NCBI RefSeq assembly: GCF_030730865.1
Contig: NZ_JAVALZ010000003.1
Location: 310,001-374,000, forward strand
Length of the DNA stretch: 64,000 bases
Direction of reading: 5' to 3'
Source of the DNA: Uliginosibacterium sp. 31-16
GTDB taxonomy: Bacteria > Pseudomonadota > Gammaproteobacteria > Burkholderiales > Rhodocyclaceae
Each line of letters opens with the position of its first letter. Position 1 is the first letter of the stretch. The notes beneath the pieces were generated by a model, which was not told the origin of the DNA, did not search any database, and saw only the letters and a program-made list of their open reading frames with translations. Made by a program: the position numbers and the translations under genes. This document shows, in pieces, positions 30,590-40,239 of the stretch.

Positions 30590-31840
30590 TTACGCGCCGT
30601 AAACCGGGAACTTCTTGCACAGCGCGGAGACTTCGTTGCGTACGCGCTCCAGCACGGCTTCGTCGTTCGGCGCATCCAGCACATCAGCCACCAGATGTGC
30701 CACTCGCTCGGCTTCGATTTCGGTGAAGCCGCGGGTGGTCATGGCCGGGCTGCCGATGCGGATGCCGCTGGTCACGAAGGGCTTTTCCGGGTCGTTCGGA
30801 ATGCCGTTCTTGTTGACCGTGATGTGGGCTTTGCCCAGCACGGCTTCGGCGGCCTTGCCGGTGATGTTCTTGGCGCGCAGATCGAGCAGGAATACGTGGC
30901 TTTCGGTACGGCCGGAAACGACGCGCAAGCCGCGCTCTTCACCCAGCACACGCGCCATGACGCGGGCGTTGGCCACCACTTGCTCCTGATAGCGGCGGAA
31001 TTCCGGGCTGGCGGCTTCCTTGAAGGCGACTGCCTTGGCGGCGATCACGTGCATCAGCGGGCCGCCTTGCAGGCCGGGGAAAATGGCCGAGTTGATGGCC
31101 TTTTCGTGCTCGGCCTTCATCAGGATGACGCCACCGCGCGGGCCGCGCAGGGTCTTGTGGGTGGTGGAGGTCACCACATCGGCGAAAGGCACCGGGTTCG
31201 GGTAGTAGCCTGCTGCGATCAGACCGGCGTAGTGGGCCATGTCGACCCAGAAAATCGCGCCGACTTCCTTGGCGATCTTGGCGAAACGCTCGAAATCGAT
31301 GCGCAGCGAATAGGCCGAGGCGCCAGCGATGATGATCTTCGGCTTGTGCTCGCGAGCCAGCGCTTCCATCTTGTCGTAGTCGATCTCTTCCTTGGCATCC
31401 AGACCATAGGCGACGACGTTGAACCACTTGCCCGACATGTTCAGCGGCATGCCGTGGGTGAGGTGACCGCCTTCGGCCAAGCTCATGCCCATGATGGTGT
31501 CGCCGGGCTTGGCGAAGGCCATCAGCACAGCCTGGTTGGCCTGCGAGCCGGAGTTGGGCTGCACGTTGGCGCAATCAGCACCAAACAGCGCCTTGAGGCG
31601 GTCGATGGCGATCTGCTCGGCCACGTCCACGTACTCACAGCCACCGTAGTAACGCTTGCCCGGATAGCCTTCGGCGTACTTGTTGGTCAGTTGCGAGCCC
31701 TGGGCTTCCATGACGGCACAGCTGACGTAGTTTTCGGAAGCAATCAGTTCGATGTGATCTTCCTGGCGCTGGTTTTCGTCAGAGATCGCGGCAAACAACT
31801 CGGGGTCAATGCGGGAGAGGGTGTCTTTTCTGGAAAACAT
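30590..31840 (-). CDS. glyA: serine hydroxymethyltransferase
   Basis: PLP enzyme that interconverts serine and glycine and feeds one-carbon units into folate. It has 416 residues. The PLP lysine is in [15 protein letters not shown]. The motifs [24 protein letters not shown] and [13 protein letters not shown] are family-typical. It is usually near nrdR-ribD in beta- and gammaproteobacteria, and here the glycosyltransferase has come between them. Confidence 0.98.
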   Translation of the reverse strand: MFSRKDTLSRIDPELFAAISDENQRQEDHIELIASENYVSCAVMEAQGSQLTNKYAEGYPGKRYYGGCEYVDVAEQIAIDRLKALFGADCANVQPNSGSQANQAVLMAFAKPGDTIMGMSLAEGGHLTHGMPLNMSGKWFNVVAYGLDAKEEIDYDKMEALAREHKPKIIIAGASAYSLRIDFERFAKIAKEVGAIFWVDMAHYAGLIAAGYYPNPVPFADVVTSTTHKTLRGPRGGVILMKAEHEKAINSAIFPGLQGGPLMHVIAAKAVAFKEAASPEFRRYQEQVVANARVMARVLGEERGLRVVSGRTESHVFLLDLRAKNITGKAAEAVLGKAHITVNKNGIPNDPEKPFVTSGIRIGSPAMTTRGFTEIEAERVAHLVADVLDAPNDEAVLERVRNEVSALCKKFPVYGA

Positions 31841-31917
31841 GGTCGTGGCGGTAGCAAAGGAGGAAAGAACAAGGGTGCGGAATGATAACCCGGACGACGG
31901 CTCAGCCGCAGCCGGAT

Positions 31918-32556
31918 TCAGGCGGAAATCTCGTCAAAACAGTCGGATAGATGATCTTTTTCGTCCCAGACGCGCAGATTCCAGCGCTGATCCTGCCATT
32001 CGACCCAGTTCAGGGTGGCATTGCCAAGGGCAAAATCGCGCGCTTCGGTGAGCGGTTTGCCGGTCACGATGCGGTACATGATGTCCATGCAGCCGCCATG
32101 ACTGACGATCAGGACGCTTTGCCCGGCATGGCGTGCGGCAATCGCGTGCAGCGCCTGGCTGATGCGCTGGGCGAACGTGTTCAGGGATTCGCCGTTGCCG
32201 GGCGGACCAGCGAAGGGCTCACGGGTGCGGACCTTGCCGTAGATGCCGGGATAGTGCTGTTCCGCTTCGTCGCGGGTCAGGCCTTGCAGTGCGCCGAAAT
32301 GGCGTTCGCGCAGTGCCGGTTCGGCAATCACCGGGAAGGGGCGGTGTGCAGCGATGGTGCGTGCGGTCAGGGCGGCGCGCTGCAGATCCGAGTGATAGGC
32401 CGCCGCAAATTCGCAAGATGCCAGCGCCGTGGCGACGGCTTGAGCCTGGGCCAGTCCACGCGGATTGAGGGGAATGTCTTCGTGTCCCTGAAGACGGTGC
32501 TGGGCGTTCCAGGCCGTTTCGCCGTGGCGAACGAGGCAGATTCGGGTGATGGGCAT
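31918..32556 (-). CDS. histidine phosphatase family protein
   Basis: Phosphoglycerate-mutase-like phosphatase of 212 residues. The catalytic His is in [11 protein letters not shown], with the second His in [15 protein letters not shown]. The arginine pair and the [14 protein letters not shown] segment fit the CobC/GpmB branch. The substrate cannot be decided from sequence. It lies upstream of glyA on the same strand, with a 77-nt gap. Confidence 0.9.
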   Translation of the reverse strand: MPITRICLVRHGETAWNAQHRLQGHEDIPLNPRGLAQAQAVATALASCEFAAAYHSDLQRAALTARTIAAHRPFPVIAEPALRERHFGALQGLTRDEAEQHYPGIYGKVRTREPFAGPPGNGESLNTFAQRISQALHAIAARHAGQSVLIVSHGGCMDIMYRIVTGKPLTEARDFALGNATLNWVEWQDQRWNLRVWDEKDHLSDCFDEISA

Positions 32557-32694
32557 GAACAGACTGTTGACCGCTCGCAGAGGCCGCTGCGTCTGGCCGC
32601 CATGACTGCGAGTTTTCCCTTATTCTACCGGCCGAGCGGTTTTTGACCAACGCGGGTGCCTGCCCGCCTGGTTTGTGTCTGTCCCGGGGGTGGA

Positions 32695-33294
32695 ATGAAA
32701 GTCCTGTTGAAGGTGGCGCACGGCATTGATGCGCTGAATGAATGGGTGGCCAGGATCGCGATCTGGCTGGTGCTGATCGTGACCCTGGAGACAGCGGCCA
32801 GCGCCATCGTGCTGAAGGTGCTGGATGTGGGTTCGAATGCCTTTCTGGAAATCCGCTGGTACCTGTTCTCGGCCATTTTCCTGCTCGGCGCGGGCTATGC
32901 GCTGCAGAAGAATGCACATGTGCGCATCGATGTGCTGACGGGGCGTCTGAGCCGGCGTGCCCAGGCCGCCATCGACATCATCGGCACCCTTTTCTTCCTG
33001 TTTCCGGTCAGCCTGATGGTGATCTGGATGTCCTGGGGCGTGTTCGCCGAATCGTTTGTTTCCAGCGAGGTGTCGAGCAGCGCCGGTGGTTTGTTGCTAT
33101 GGCCCGCCCGCCTGCTGGTGCCGGCCGGCTTTGGCCTGCTGCTGCTGCAGGGCGTGTCGGAAATGATCAAGCGCCTGGCCTTCCTGAGCAATCAGGGGCC
33201 GGACCCTCTGGGCGAGAAAAAGATGTCGGCCGAGGAAGAGCTGGCCAACGAAATCCGGCGTCAGCGTGAAGCCGCCGGGGAGGGCGTGAAATGA
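32695..33294 (+). CDS. dctQ: TRAP transporter small permease (DctQ)
   Basis: Inner-membrane subunit with about four membrane segments and 199 residues. LEIRWYLFSAIFLLGAGYALQKNAHVRIDV is typical of DctQ (family-level recognition), here cited as FLLGAGYALQKNAHVRIDVL. Start chosen at MKVLLKVAHG. It overlaps the large permease by 4 nt. No DctP binding-protein gene is seen within the window. Confidence 0.9.
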   Translation: MKVLLKVAHGIDALNEWVARIAIWLVLIVTLETAASAIVLKVLDVGSNAFLEIRWYLFSAIFLLGAGYALQKNAHVRIDVLTGRLSRRAQAAIDIIGTLFFLFPVSLMVIWMSWGVFAESFVSSEVSSSAGGLLLWPARLLVPAGFGLLLLQGVSEMIKRLAFLSNQGPDPLGEKKMSAEEELANEIRRQREAAGEGVK

Positions 33295-35036
33295 TCGCCT
33301 TCATCGTCGACAACATGGCCCCGCTGATGTTCGCCACCATGGTGCTGTTCCTGCTGCTGGGGTATCCGGTGGCCTTCGCCCTGGGCGCTTGTGGCGTGGT
33401 TTTCGGCCTGATCGGCATCGCTACCGGGATGATCCCTGCCGCCCTGTTCGGCGCCCTGCCGGATCGCATCTGGGGCGTGATGAGCAACGACACCATGCTC
33501 GCCTTGCCCTTCTTCACCTTCATGGGACTGATTCTTGAGCGCAGCGGCATGGCCGAGGACTTGCTCGAAACGATCGGCCAGCTCTTCGGCCCGATCCGTG
33601 GCGGTCTGGCGTTTGCGGTAATTTTCGTGGGGGCCATGCTGGCGGCGACTACTGGCGTGGTGGCCGCCTCGGTGATCTCGATGGGCCTGATCTCGCTGCC
33701 CATCATGCTGCGTTATGGCTACAACAAGCAGCTGGCGAGCGGCGTGATTGCCGCGTCCGGCACATTGGCGCAGATCATTCCGCCTTCGCTGGTGCTGATC
33801 GTGCTGGCTGATCAGCTGGGCAAGCCGGTGGGGGACATGTACCGCGCCGCCTTCGTGCCGGGACTGGTGCTGACAGGCCTGTACGTCGCGTATGTGGCGG
33901 GTGTGGCCATGTTCAAGCCCGGCTGGGCACCGGCGATTCCGGTCGAGGCACGGACCTTCCGCGAGGCCAATGGCCGCAGCGGCATCCTGTCTCTCCTTGG
34001 CCTGTCTGCGCTGGCCGGCATTGCCACGTATTTCTTTGCACAGAGCAGCTGGCCCTTGAGCCTGATCGTGACGCTCTCCAAGGGCTCGGTGACCGAGGTG
34101 GCCAACGATGCACTGATCGTGCTGAGCCTGTGTGCATGGATGGCCGCTGCATTCTGCGTGGCAGGTCTGCACCGCGTGCTGAAGCTGCGTCTGCTTTCCC
34201 GCATGGCAGAGCAATTCACCTTCGTGCTGGTGCCGCCGCTGGGGTTGATCTTCTTGGTGCTGGGCACGATTTTTCTGGGCATTGCGACGCCGACCGAAGG
34301 CGGTGCCATGGGCGCCACCGCCGCGCTGGTGATGGCGTTGGTGCGCAAACGCCTGAATCTCGGCCTGCTCAAGCAGGCCATGGAATCCACCGCACGCCTG
34401 ACCTCGTTTGCCGTATTCATCCTGGTGGGTGCGCGCGTGTTCAGTCTGGTGTTCTACGGCGTGAATGGTCACCTGTGGGTCGAGCATCTGCTCAGTGGTT
34501 TGCCGGGCGGGCAGATCGGCTTCCTGATCGTGGTGAACCTGCTGGTCTTCGCGCTGGCCTTCTTCCTCGATTATTTCGAGCTGGCCTTCATCATCATTCC
34601 GCTCCTGGCGCCGGTGGCCGAGAAGCTGGGGATCGACCTGATCTGGTTCGGCGTGCTGCTGGCCATCAACATGCAGACCTCCTTCCTGCATCCGCCTTTC
34701 GGGTTCGCACTGTTCTTCCTGCGCTCGGTGGCGCCTGCCACGGTGCGTACAGCCGAGATCTATCTGGGTGCGATTCCCTTCGTGCTGATCCAGATGCTGA
34801 TGGTCGGGCTGGTGATTGTCTTCCCGCAACTGGTCAGCGTGGGGCTGGGTGAGGTCAAGAAGATCGACATCGATCAGGTGCAGATCGATATCCCGATGGG
34901 AGACCAGAGCGAGCAGTCGGTCGACGATCTGTTGCAGCAGCAACTGGAGGGCGGCAGCCCGCAATCGGCGCCCGCCGGAGGCGATCCGCTGGAAGATGCC
35001 ATCCAGCGCCAGATGCAGCAGGAATCCGGCAAGTAG
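33291..35036 (+). CDS. dctM: TRAP transporter large permease (DctM), long form
   Basis: Secondary transporter subunit driven by sodium or proton gradients, usually for organic acids. It has 581 residues, well above the usual 425-450 of DctM. The core matches: FTFMGLILERSGMAEDLLE, IPPSLVLIVLADQLG, GTIFLGIATPTEGGAMGA and FLHPPFGFALFFLRSVAP. The extra length comes from a central insertion with additional hydrophobic segments (about residues 215-300) and a hydrophilic Gln-rich C-terminal tail of about 65 residues. A strong terminator follows. The substrate is not predictable without DctP. Confidence 0.92.
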   Translation: MIAFIVDNMAPLMFATMVLFLLLGYPVAFALGACGVVFGLIGIATGMIPAALFGALPDRIWGVMSNDTMLALPFFTFMGLILERSGMAEDLLETIGQLFGPIRGGLAFAVIFVGAMLAATTGVVAASVISMGLISLPIMLRYGYNKQLASGVIAASGTLAQIIPPSLVLIVLADQLGKPVGDMYRAAFVPGLVLTGLYVAYVAGVAMFKPGWAPAIPVEARTFREANGRSGILSLLGLSALAGIATYFFAQSSWPLSLIVTLSKGSVTEVANDALIVLSLCAWMAAAFCVAGLHRVLKLRLLSRMAEQFTFVLVPPLGLIFLVLGTIFLGIATPTEGGAMGATAALVMALVRKRLNLGLLKQAMESTARLTSFAVFILVGARVFSLVFYGVNGHLWVEHLLSGLPGGQIGFLIVVNLLVFALAFFLDYFELAFIIIPLLAPVAEKLGIDLIWFGVLLAINMQTSFLHPPFGFALFFLRSVAPATVRTAEIYLGAIPFVLIQMLMVGLVIVFPQLVSVGLGEVKKIDIDQVQIDIPMGDQSEQSVDDLLQQQLEGGSPQSAPAGGDPLEDAIQRQMQQESGK

Positions 35037-35043
35037 AAAAAAA

Positions 35044-35064
35044 GGGCGCTGCGGCGCCCTTTTT
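35044..35064 (+). terminator. rho-independent terminator after dctM
   Basis: GGGCGC-TGCG-GCGCCC followed by TTTTT, immediately after the stop codon. Confidence 0.9.
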
Positions 35065-35196
35065 GCGGTGCCCGGAAACCCGCTCCTGACGGGCATCCTG
35101 GGCTACCCGCCTTGCACAGGCTCGTCGATATAGGCTGTCCGGGCAGGCATGCTGGAGAGGCTTGCTGCAAGCCGCTCTGCGGGCGGGATGCTGTTT

Positions 35197-35967
35197 TTAC
35201 TGCCTTGCCCAGCCGATCTCGCGGGCGGTCACAGGGCCGATCAGGGTTTCGTCCAGACTGACGGGAATCTCGGCGTGTTCTTCATCACGCGGAATGCGCC
35301 CGGCCATGATTTCAGCCTGCAGCTGTGGCAGGCGCGGAGTGCGCGCCGGCTCTGCGTAGCCTTCGGGAAACCGCGGCAGCCCGTTGCGGGGCTCGTATTT
35401 GTCGGTGGCTCCCAGCGTGTGCAGCAGTTCATGCGTGCTCACCACGAGGTTGCTGCCGTGCATCGTGCGCGTGGCGAACAGGTGGGCAATGCCGATCTGC
35501 CCTTTGGCGAGACCCGCGGAATCCGGCACGCTGGTGTGGGTGGCCGGATCGTAGTAGAGCAGGTACAGGCGCACATCCGGATGAATCGCGGTGGCCGGCG
35601 TATGGCGCCAGGCCCACCAGCGCATCGACAGGCTCCAGCGAATGGCATCCAGCGCACTGCCACCACGCGGCTGGGGCGGTGGCAGGGTGCGGATGACCGG
35701 GCCAAGGCTGACCCGTACCGGGTAGAGCATTTGCAGGCCATGCGCGCTGGCCTGCTCGCCGAGGTATTTGCTGATGGGCTCGATACTCTCCGGCTGCAGC
35801 GCCTCGATGTAGCGCTGGCTGGCCGTGCTGCCATCTGCATTGATCGGAAAGAGCGCGACCTGCAGGGTGCTTTTCCAGCCGGTGACCTTGGCGTTGGCAC
35901 GCCAGGCCGAGATGGCGACGGTGAGCAGGATGAACAGCAGGATGCCGATGCGCAGGCGTTTATACAT
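35197..35967 (-). CDS. membrane-anchored protein with HELLH putative metalloprotease motif
   Basis: Unrecognised 256-residue protein. One N-terminal membrane segment (LRIGILLFILLTVAISAW, residues 5-22) suggests an anchored periplasmic domain. Residues 179-190 read HELLHTLGATDK, a zinc HExxH motif with G at +7 and D at +10, the spacing used by metzincin- and Asp-type zincins. The preceding strand GSNLVVST and the later PEGYAEP give further support. No known family was recognised. It is divergent from the first Asp-box lipoprotein gene across about 140 bp. The start MYKRLR is preferred over an earlier frame without a signal segment. Confidence 0.7.
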   Translation of the reverse strand: MYKRLRIGILLFILLTVAISAWRANAKVTGWKSTLQVALFPINADGSTASQRYIEALQPESIEPISKYLGEQASAHGLQMLYPVRVSLGPVIRTLPPPQPRGGSALDAIRWSLSMRWWAWRHTPATAIHPDVRLYLLYYDPATHTSVPDSAGLAKGQIGIAHLFATRTMHGSNLVVSTHELLHTLGATDKYEPRNGLPRFPEGYAEPARTPRLPQLQAEIMAGRIPRDEEHAEIPVSLDETLIGPVTAREIGWARQ

Positions 35968-36110
35968 GGTGTTTCCGATAACAATCTTGTGTTGCGGCGC
36001 GCAGCCGCGTTGTGCCAGCACGCATTACAATCACTGCCGACGCGGCAGAGACCGCTCATCAATTCAAAAACCGGAGACATTCTGGCACGCCTGTGCCAGC
36101 GGAGAAAAAC

Positions 36111-38237
36111 ATGCACACGATGAACCGATGGCCGGGCCTGGCCCTGCTGGCCCTGCTCGCGCTGGCTGGCTGCGACAGGCCGGTGACCGACGCCGCACCG
36201 CTCGCGCCGGCCGCGCGCGAAGTGCGTTACACCCCCGAAGTGATCAACCCGACCCTGATGAGCCTGGCGGTGGAGCCGCAGGGTGGCGCCATCCTCGCCA
36301 GTGGCAGCGACGGGAGCATCTGGCGCAGTCCCGATGCGGGCAAAAGCTGGCTCGGCACCCGGGTGCCGATGGCTGGCAACGTCCTCGCGCTGGCGGCCAG
36401 CCCGGATGGCAAACGCCTGTTCGCTGCAGGCGAGGGCGGCAGCATCCTGATCTCCGATGACAAGGGTCTGAACTGGCTGGCGCGTGGCAGTGCGGTAACG
36501 GAAAACCTGCTCGGTCTGGGCATTGATGACACGGGCAAGCACCTGCTGGCGGTTGGCACGCAAGGCGCCGTGACACATTCGGCGGACGCTGGCGAGAGCT
36601 GGCAGGCGGTTGATCTGGGCGTGCAGGTGGGGATCGGCTCCGTCCTGTTCGACCCGGCTCACCAGACCTGGCTGATCGGCGGCGAGAGCGGCCTGCTGGG
36701 CTGGTCTGATGACAACGCGGCGACCTGGACCTCGGCCAGCTATCGGACCACGGCAGCGATCACCCGTCTGCTGTTGCTGGCGGATCGCTCGGCGGTGCTG
36801 GCGACGACCTCTGACGGCAGGATCCTGCGCTCGACCGATGGCGGCAGGAGCTGGCAGCTGAGGCATGCGGGCCGCAAGGATGAGTATCTGACGCGCATCG
36901 TGCAGGCGCCCGATTCTGCCACCCTGATTGCGGTGACGGCGATTGGCAGCACGATGCGCTCGGAAGATGGCGGCAAGCGCTGGACCCCGGTGAAAACGCC
37001 CAGCAGCCAGTACATTTCGAGCATTGCCTTCATGCCGAATGCGCCGGGTGTAGTGGTGGCAGCGGGGGATCGCGGACTTTTCCTGCGCTCCGTGGATAGC
37101 GGCAAGACCTGGGCGCAGGTCGCGGCGCCCTCCCGCCTGAATGCCGAGTCCATGGTTCTGGAGCCCAGGAGCAATACCTTGCTGGTGGTGTCGCCCGGCG
37201 CGCAGGTGCTGGCTTCGACCGATGCCGGCCAGAGCTGGCAGTTGCGCCATGAAGCCACCACCGACTATGTGCATGCCATGGCACGGGACCCGCAGACTGG
37301 TGCCCTGATCACGGTAGGCGCCAACCGGGCGGTGTCGCGTTCAACCGATGGCGGCCGCAGCTGGCAGGTCAGTACGCTGACGCAGCTGGTCGAGCCGGCT
37401 TACCTGTTTGACATTCAGGTCGAGCCGAAAAGTGGTGCGCTGGTGGCGGCGGGCGGGCAGCGCTCGGTCATCGTGTCGAAGGATGGCGGCGTGAGCTGGC
37501 GCAGCTCCAGCAAGCTGGGCGAAACCTACCAGGGGCTGGTGGTCGACCGGCGCAGCGGCGCGGTGCTGATGTTTGGCGATCAGGGCGCGCTGGGGCGTCT
37601 CGATACGGTGGATGGCGAGGCGCAGCCGCTGGCGCCCTTCACGGACAAGACCCTGTTTGGCGGCATGAGTGATGGCGCCGGGCGCATCTGGGTTTTCGGC
37701 GAGAACGGCATGCTGGCCAGTACCGACGATGCGGGCAAGAGCTGGCAGATCGCTGCGCATGGCTACGACGCCAAACTTTTCTCGGGCTACAGCGATGCAG
37801 CGGGCAAGCTGTTGATCGTGCTGGGCGATGGCGGTGTCATCCTGCGCTCGGCCGATGCGGGCAAGAGCTGGCAAGTCGCCAATAGCGGCAGCACCCAGGC
37901 CTTGCGCGGCATCACCGCCACAGCCAGGGGGGATGCGCTGATCACGGTCGGCACCGATGGCCTGATCCTGCGCTCGACCGATGCTGGCGCCAACTGGCAG
38001 AGCATCGCCAGCGGTACTCACGAATCCTTGCGTGCTCCTGTGCTGGACCTTGCCAGCGGTGCGTTGCTGATTGCCGGGCGGGGCGGTGTGGTGTTGCGCT
38101 CCGTCGATGATGGTCTGAGCTGGACGCCGGTGGAAACCCACAGCACGGCGCGCTTCAAGCGGGTCTTCGTCGATCCGGCCAGCAAGGCGCTGTTCGCGCA
38201 CGGCGACCGTCTGGTGCGGCTGGATCCGGTGCCCTGA
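36111..38237 (+). CDS. Asp-box repeat (Ycf48/sialidase-like) lipoprotein, copy 1
   Basis: A 708-residue predicted lipoprotein. The N-terminus MHTMNRWPGLALLALLALAGC ends in a lipobox with Cys at 21 (only the motif LALAGC is essential). The rest is about a dozen and a half Asp-box blades of the form R-S-x-D-x-G-x-S-W, e.g. RSTDGGRSWQL, RSADAGKSWQV and RSTDAGANWQS, which implies one or two beta-propellers. Relatives include Ycf48 and sialidase-fold adhesins, but no enzymatic Asp/Glu set was recognised. GGAG lies 6 nt before the ATG. It is paralogous to the gene at 42915. The role is unknown; substrate binding or envelope scaffolding is plausible. Confidence 0.82.
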   Translation: MHTMNRWPGLALLALLALAGCDRPVTDAAPLAPAAREVRYTPEVINPTLMSLAVEPQGGAILASGSDGSIWRSPDAGKSWLGTRVPMAGNVLALAASPDGKRLFAAGEGGSILISDDKGLNWLARGSAVTENLLGLGIDDTGKHLLAVGTQGAVTHSADAGESWQAVDLGVQVGIGSVLFDPAHQTWLIGGESGLLGWSDDNAATWTSASYRTTAAITRLLLLADRSAVLATTSDGRILRSTDGGRSWQLRHAGRKDEYLTRIVQAPDSATLIAVTAIGSTMRSEDGGKRWTPVKTPSSQYISSIAFMPNAPGVVVAAGDRGLFLRSVDSGKTWAQVAAPSRLNAESMVLEPRSNTLLVVSPGAQVLASTDAGQSWQLRHEATTDYVHAMARDPQTGALITVGANRAVSRSTDGGRSWQVSTLTQLVEPAYLFDIQVEPKSGALVAAGGQRSVIVSKDGGVSWRSSSKLGETYQGLVVDRRSGAVLMFGDQGALGRLDTVDGEAQPLAPFTDKTLFGGMSDGAGRIWVFGENGMLASTDDAGKSWQIAAHGYDAKLFSGYSDAAGKLLIVLGDGGVILRSADAGKSWQVANSGSTQALRGITATARGDALITVGTDGLILRSTDAGANWQSIASGTHESLRAPVLDLASGALLIAGRGGVVLRSVDDGLSWTPVETHSTARFKRVFVDPASKALFAHGDRLVRLDPVP

Positions 38238-38255
38238 GGAGGCGCTCCCCGCCTT

Positions 38256-38344
38256 GCTCTTCGGGCGCCTTGCCCGAAGAGCGTTGCCCTGCTTGGCTCT
38301 GCAGGAGTGAGGCCTGAAGAACCACGCTGGATGCGGCTCTTCAG
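38256..38344. repeat. intergenic hairpin repeat, copy 3 (two stems) and probable bidirectional terminator
   Basis: A perfect 11-pair stem GCTCTTCGGGC / GCCCGAAGAGC lies at 38256-38282. A second stem CTGAAGA / TCTTCAG lies at 38314-38344 and contains the stop codon of the TPR gene. It sits between two convergent genes. Confidence 0.7.
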
Positions 38345-40128
38345 ACTGGGGTCGCTGCGAGAGCGGCAATCACGCTGTCCCAATCATCATGGCAGGGCTG
38401 GCGGAACAGGCGCATGCCCGGATACCAGGGGCTGTCGGTGCGCTCCAGCAGCCAGCGCCAGTCCGGCTTGGCGGGCAGCAGCAGCCAGGTCGGCCTGCCC
38501 AGCGCACCGGCCAGATGGGCGACCGAGGTGTCGACGCTGATGATCAGATCGAGCTGCTCGATCAGCGCGGCCGTGTCTTCAAAATCCCGGATCTCGTCGC
38601 GCAGCTCCAGCAGGGCCGGGCTGTTCGCCAGCGCGGGCAGATCGCTCTCCCGCACCTCGGGCTGCAGACTGATGAATTGCGCATCGCCTTCGAGCAGCGG
38701 ACGCAGCCGCGCCAGCGCGATGCTGCGTTTGTGATCGTTGCTGTGACGCGGGTTGCCGGACCAGACCAGGCCGATCCGTTTCTTGCCGGGTGCGCAGCGT
38801 GCCGCCAGCACATCCCGCCAGTGCGCCAGCCGATCCGCCCGGGCGTGCAGGTAGGGCGTGTCGGCCGGAATGGTGTCGAGACCGGTGCCGAGCAGGCCCG
38901 GCAGATCCAGCAGAGGCACGCAGAAATCCACTGCGGGTGGCGCTTCGCCACGCCGCACGATCTGGCTGACCCCCGCCACCCGGCCCAGCAGGCTTTCCAG
39001 GGCGGGCCAGGTTTCCAGCAGGACATCCGCACCCTGTGCGGCGAGCAGGCGGGCGTAGCGGCAGAACTGCAGCGTGTCGCCCAGCCCTTGTTCGCTGAGC
39101 AGCAGGATGCGCTTGCCGGCCAGCGCTGTGGCGCCGTCCCAGCGCGGAGCGGGCAGGGGACGATCATTGAGACGGGCGTCTTCGGCGTGTTCGCGCCAGC
39201 GGTAAAGCGGCCAGCCCTGTTCGAATTCACCGAGCAGCAGATGGCACAGCGCGGCATTCAGGTGCGCCATCACGTGTTGCGGGTTGGCCGCGCGGGCTGA
39301 TGCGTAGCTTGTCAGGGCCTGCGCGTAGTCGCCCCGCATTTCCAGCGCTGCGCCGCGGTTGTTCCAGCCCTCGGCATGGCTAGGGCTGGCGTGCAGCAGG
39401 GCATCGTAGGCGGCGACGGCGGCATCGAAACGGTACAGGGCACGCAAGGTGTTGGCGCGGTTGAAGAGGGCTTCGGCATAGGCCGGGCGCAGCTGCAGTG
39501 CCTGTTCGAAACTGGCGAGCGCTTCCTCGAAGCGGCGCAGGTCGAAGAGTACGTTGCCCCGGTCATTCAGGGCTTCCGGAGAATTCGCGTGCTCCGCCAG
39601 CACCGCATCAAGCACGGCGAGCGCTTCGTCGAAGCGGCTCAGGCGGCGTAGCGCATTGGCCCGGGCGATCTGTGCCCGCCGTAATCCGGGATGGATCTGC
39701 AGGGCCTTGTCGCAGGCGGCCAGCGATTCCTCGAAACGACCGAGGCCGCGCAGCGCATCGGCACGGCTGGTGTGGGCTTCGGCATTAGCGGGTTGCTGCG
39801 CGCAGAGCTGCCCGAAGCAGGCCAGCGCTTCGTCGTGGCGCTGTAACTGATTGAGGACTCCGCCCAGGTTGTTCAGCGCCGTCGGTTCGCCAGGCTGCCG
39901 TTGCAGGGCGCGCCCGATCAGTTCTGCCGCTTCGTCGGGCTGCCCGCGCTGGGCATGCAGGACGCCCAGCATGTGCAGGCTGTCGACAAAATCCGGTGCC
40001 TGTTTCAGGGCCTGTCGGTAAAGGGGGTCTGCTGCGTCGAGCTGACCGGCTTTGTGACGGATGAGGGCCTGAGCGTGCCATTGCGCCGCAAGGGTGGCGG
40101 CCTTGTTGCTGCCTGAGCTCTTCTTCAT
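38341..40128 (-). CDS. TPR protein with C-terminal glycosyltransferase-like domain
   Basis: 595 residues. About nine TPR units fill residues 20-310 (e.g. ALNNLGGVLNQLQRHDEALA, ALNDRGNVLFDLRRFEEAL). The C-terminal half resembles GT41/GT9-type (heptosyltransferase-like) domains: KRILLLSEQGLGDTLQFCRYARLL, RIGLVWSGNPRHSNDHKRSI and IISVDTSVAHLAGALGRPTWLLL. Such proteins are thought to glycosylate proteins or surface polymers, but acceptor and sugar are unknown. No signal peptide was seen. It is downstream of a pectate lyase gene, separated by a strong terminator. Confidence 0.88.
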   Translation of the reverse strand: MKKSSGSNKAATLAAQWHAQALIRHKAGQLDAADPLYRQALKQAPDFVDSLHMLGVLHAQRGQPDEAAELIGRALQRQPGEPTALNNLGGVLNQLQRHDEALACFGQLCAQQPANAEAHTSRADALRGLGRFEESLAACDKALQIHPGLRRAQIARANALRRLSRFDEALAVLDAVLAEHANSPEALNDRGNVLFDLRRFEEALASFEQALQLRPAYAEALFNRANTLRALYRFDAAVAAYDALLHASPSHAEGWNNRGAALEMRGDYAQALTSYASARAANPQHVMAHLNAALCHLLLGEFEQGWPLYRWREHAEDARLNDRPLPAPRWDGATALAGKRILLLSEQGLGDTLQFCRYARLLAAQGADVLLETWPALESLLGRVAGVSQIVRRGEAPPAVDFCVPLLDLPGLLGTGLDTIPADTPYLHARADRLAHWRDVLAARCAPGKKRIGLVWSGNPRHSNDHKRSIALARLRPLLEGDAQFISLQPEVRESDLPALANSPALLELRDEIRDFEDTAALIEQLDLIISVDTSVAHLAGALGRPTWLLLPAKPDWRWLLERTDSPWYPGMRLFRQPCHDDWDSVIAALAATPV

Positions 40129-40184
40129 GTCGCAAAAACGAAGTGGATATGCTGCAGATTGTAGGGTGCGTGGGAGGCGGTAAA

Positions 40185-40224
40185 CAGCAAAACCCCTTTC
40201 TCCGGAGAGAAAGGGGTTTTGCTG
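40185..40224. terminator. bidirectional terminator after pectate lyase 1
   Basis: An 18-pair perfect stem CAGCAAAACCCCTTTCTC / GAGAAAGGGGTTTTGCTG with a 4-nt CGGA loop. A T-rich run on either strand falls within the arms. Confidence 0.85.
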
Positions 40225-40239
40225 CAGAGACTGCGGGTA

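Noticed and set aside
33261-35096. A 611-codon minus-strand frame rich in His and Gln over dctM
   Set aside because: Composition is the mirror of the Leu/Ala/Val codons of a membrane protein; dctM motifs on the plus strand are decisive.
35439-37274. A 611-codon minus-strand frame over the Asp-box lipoprotein gene
   Set aside because: Repetitive antisense of the propeller repeats; no ribosome site or domain.
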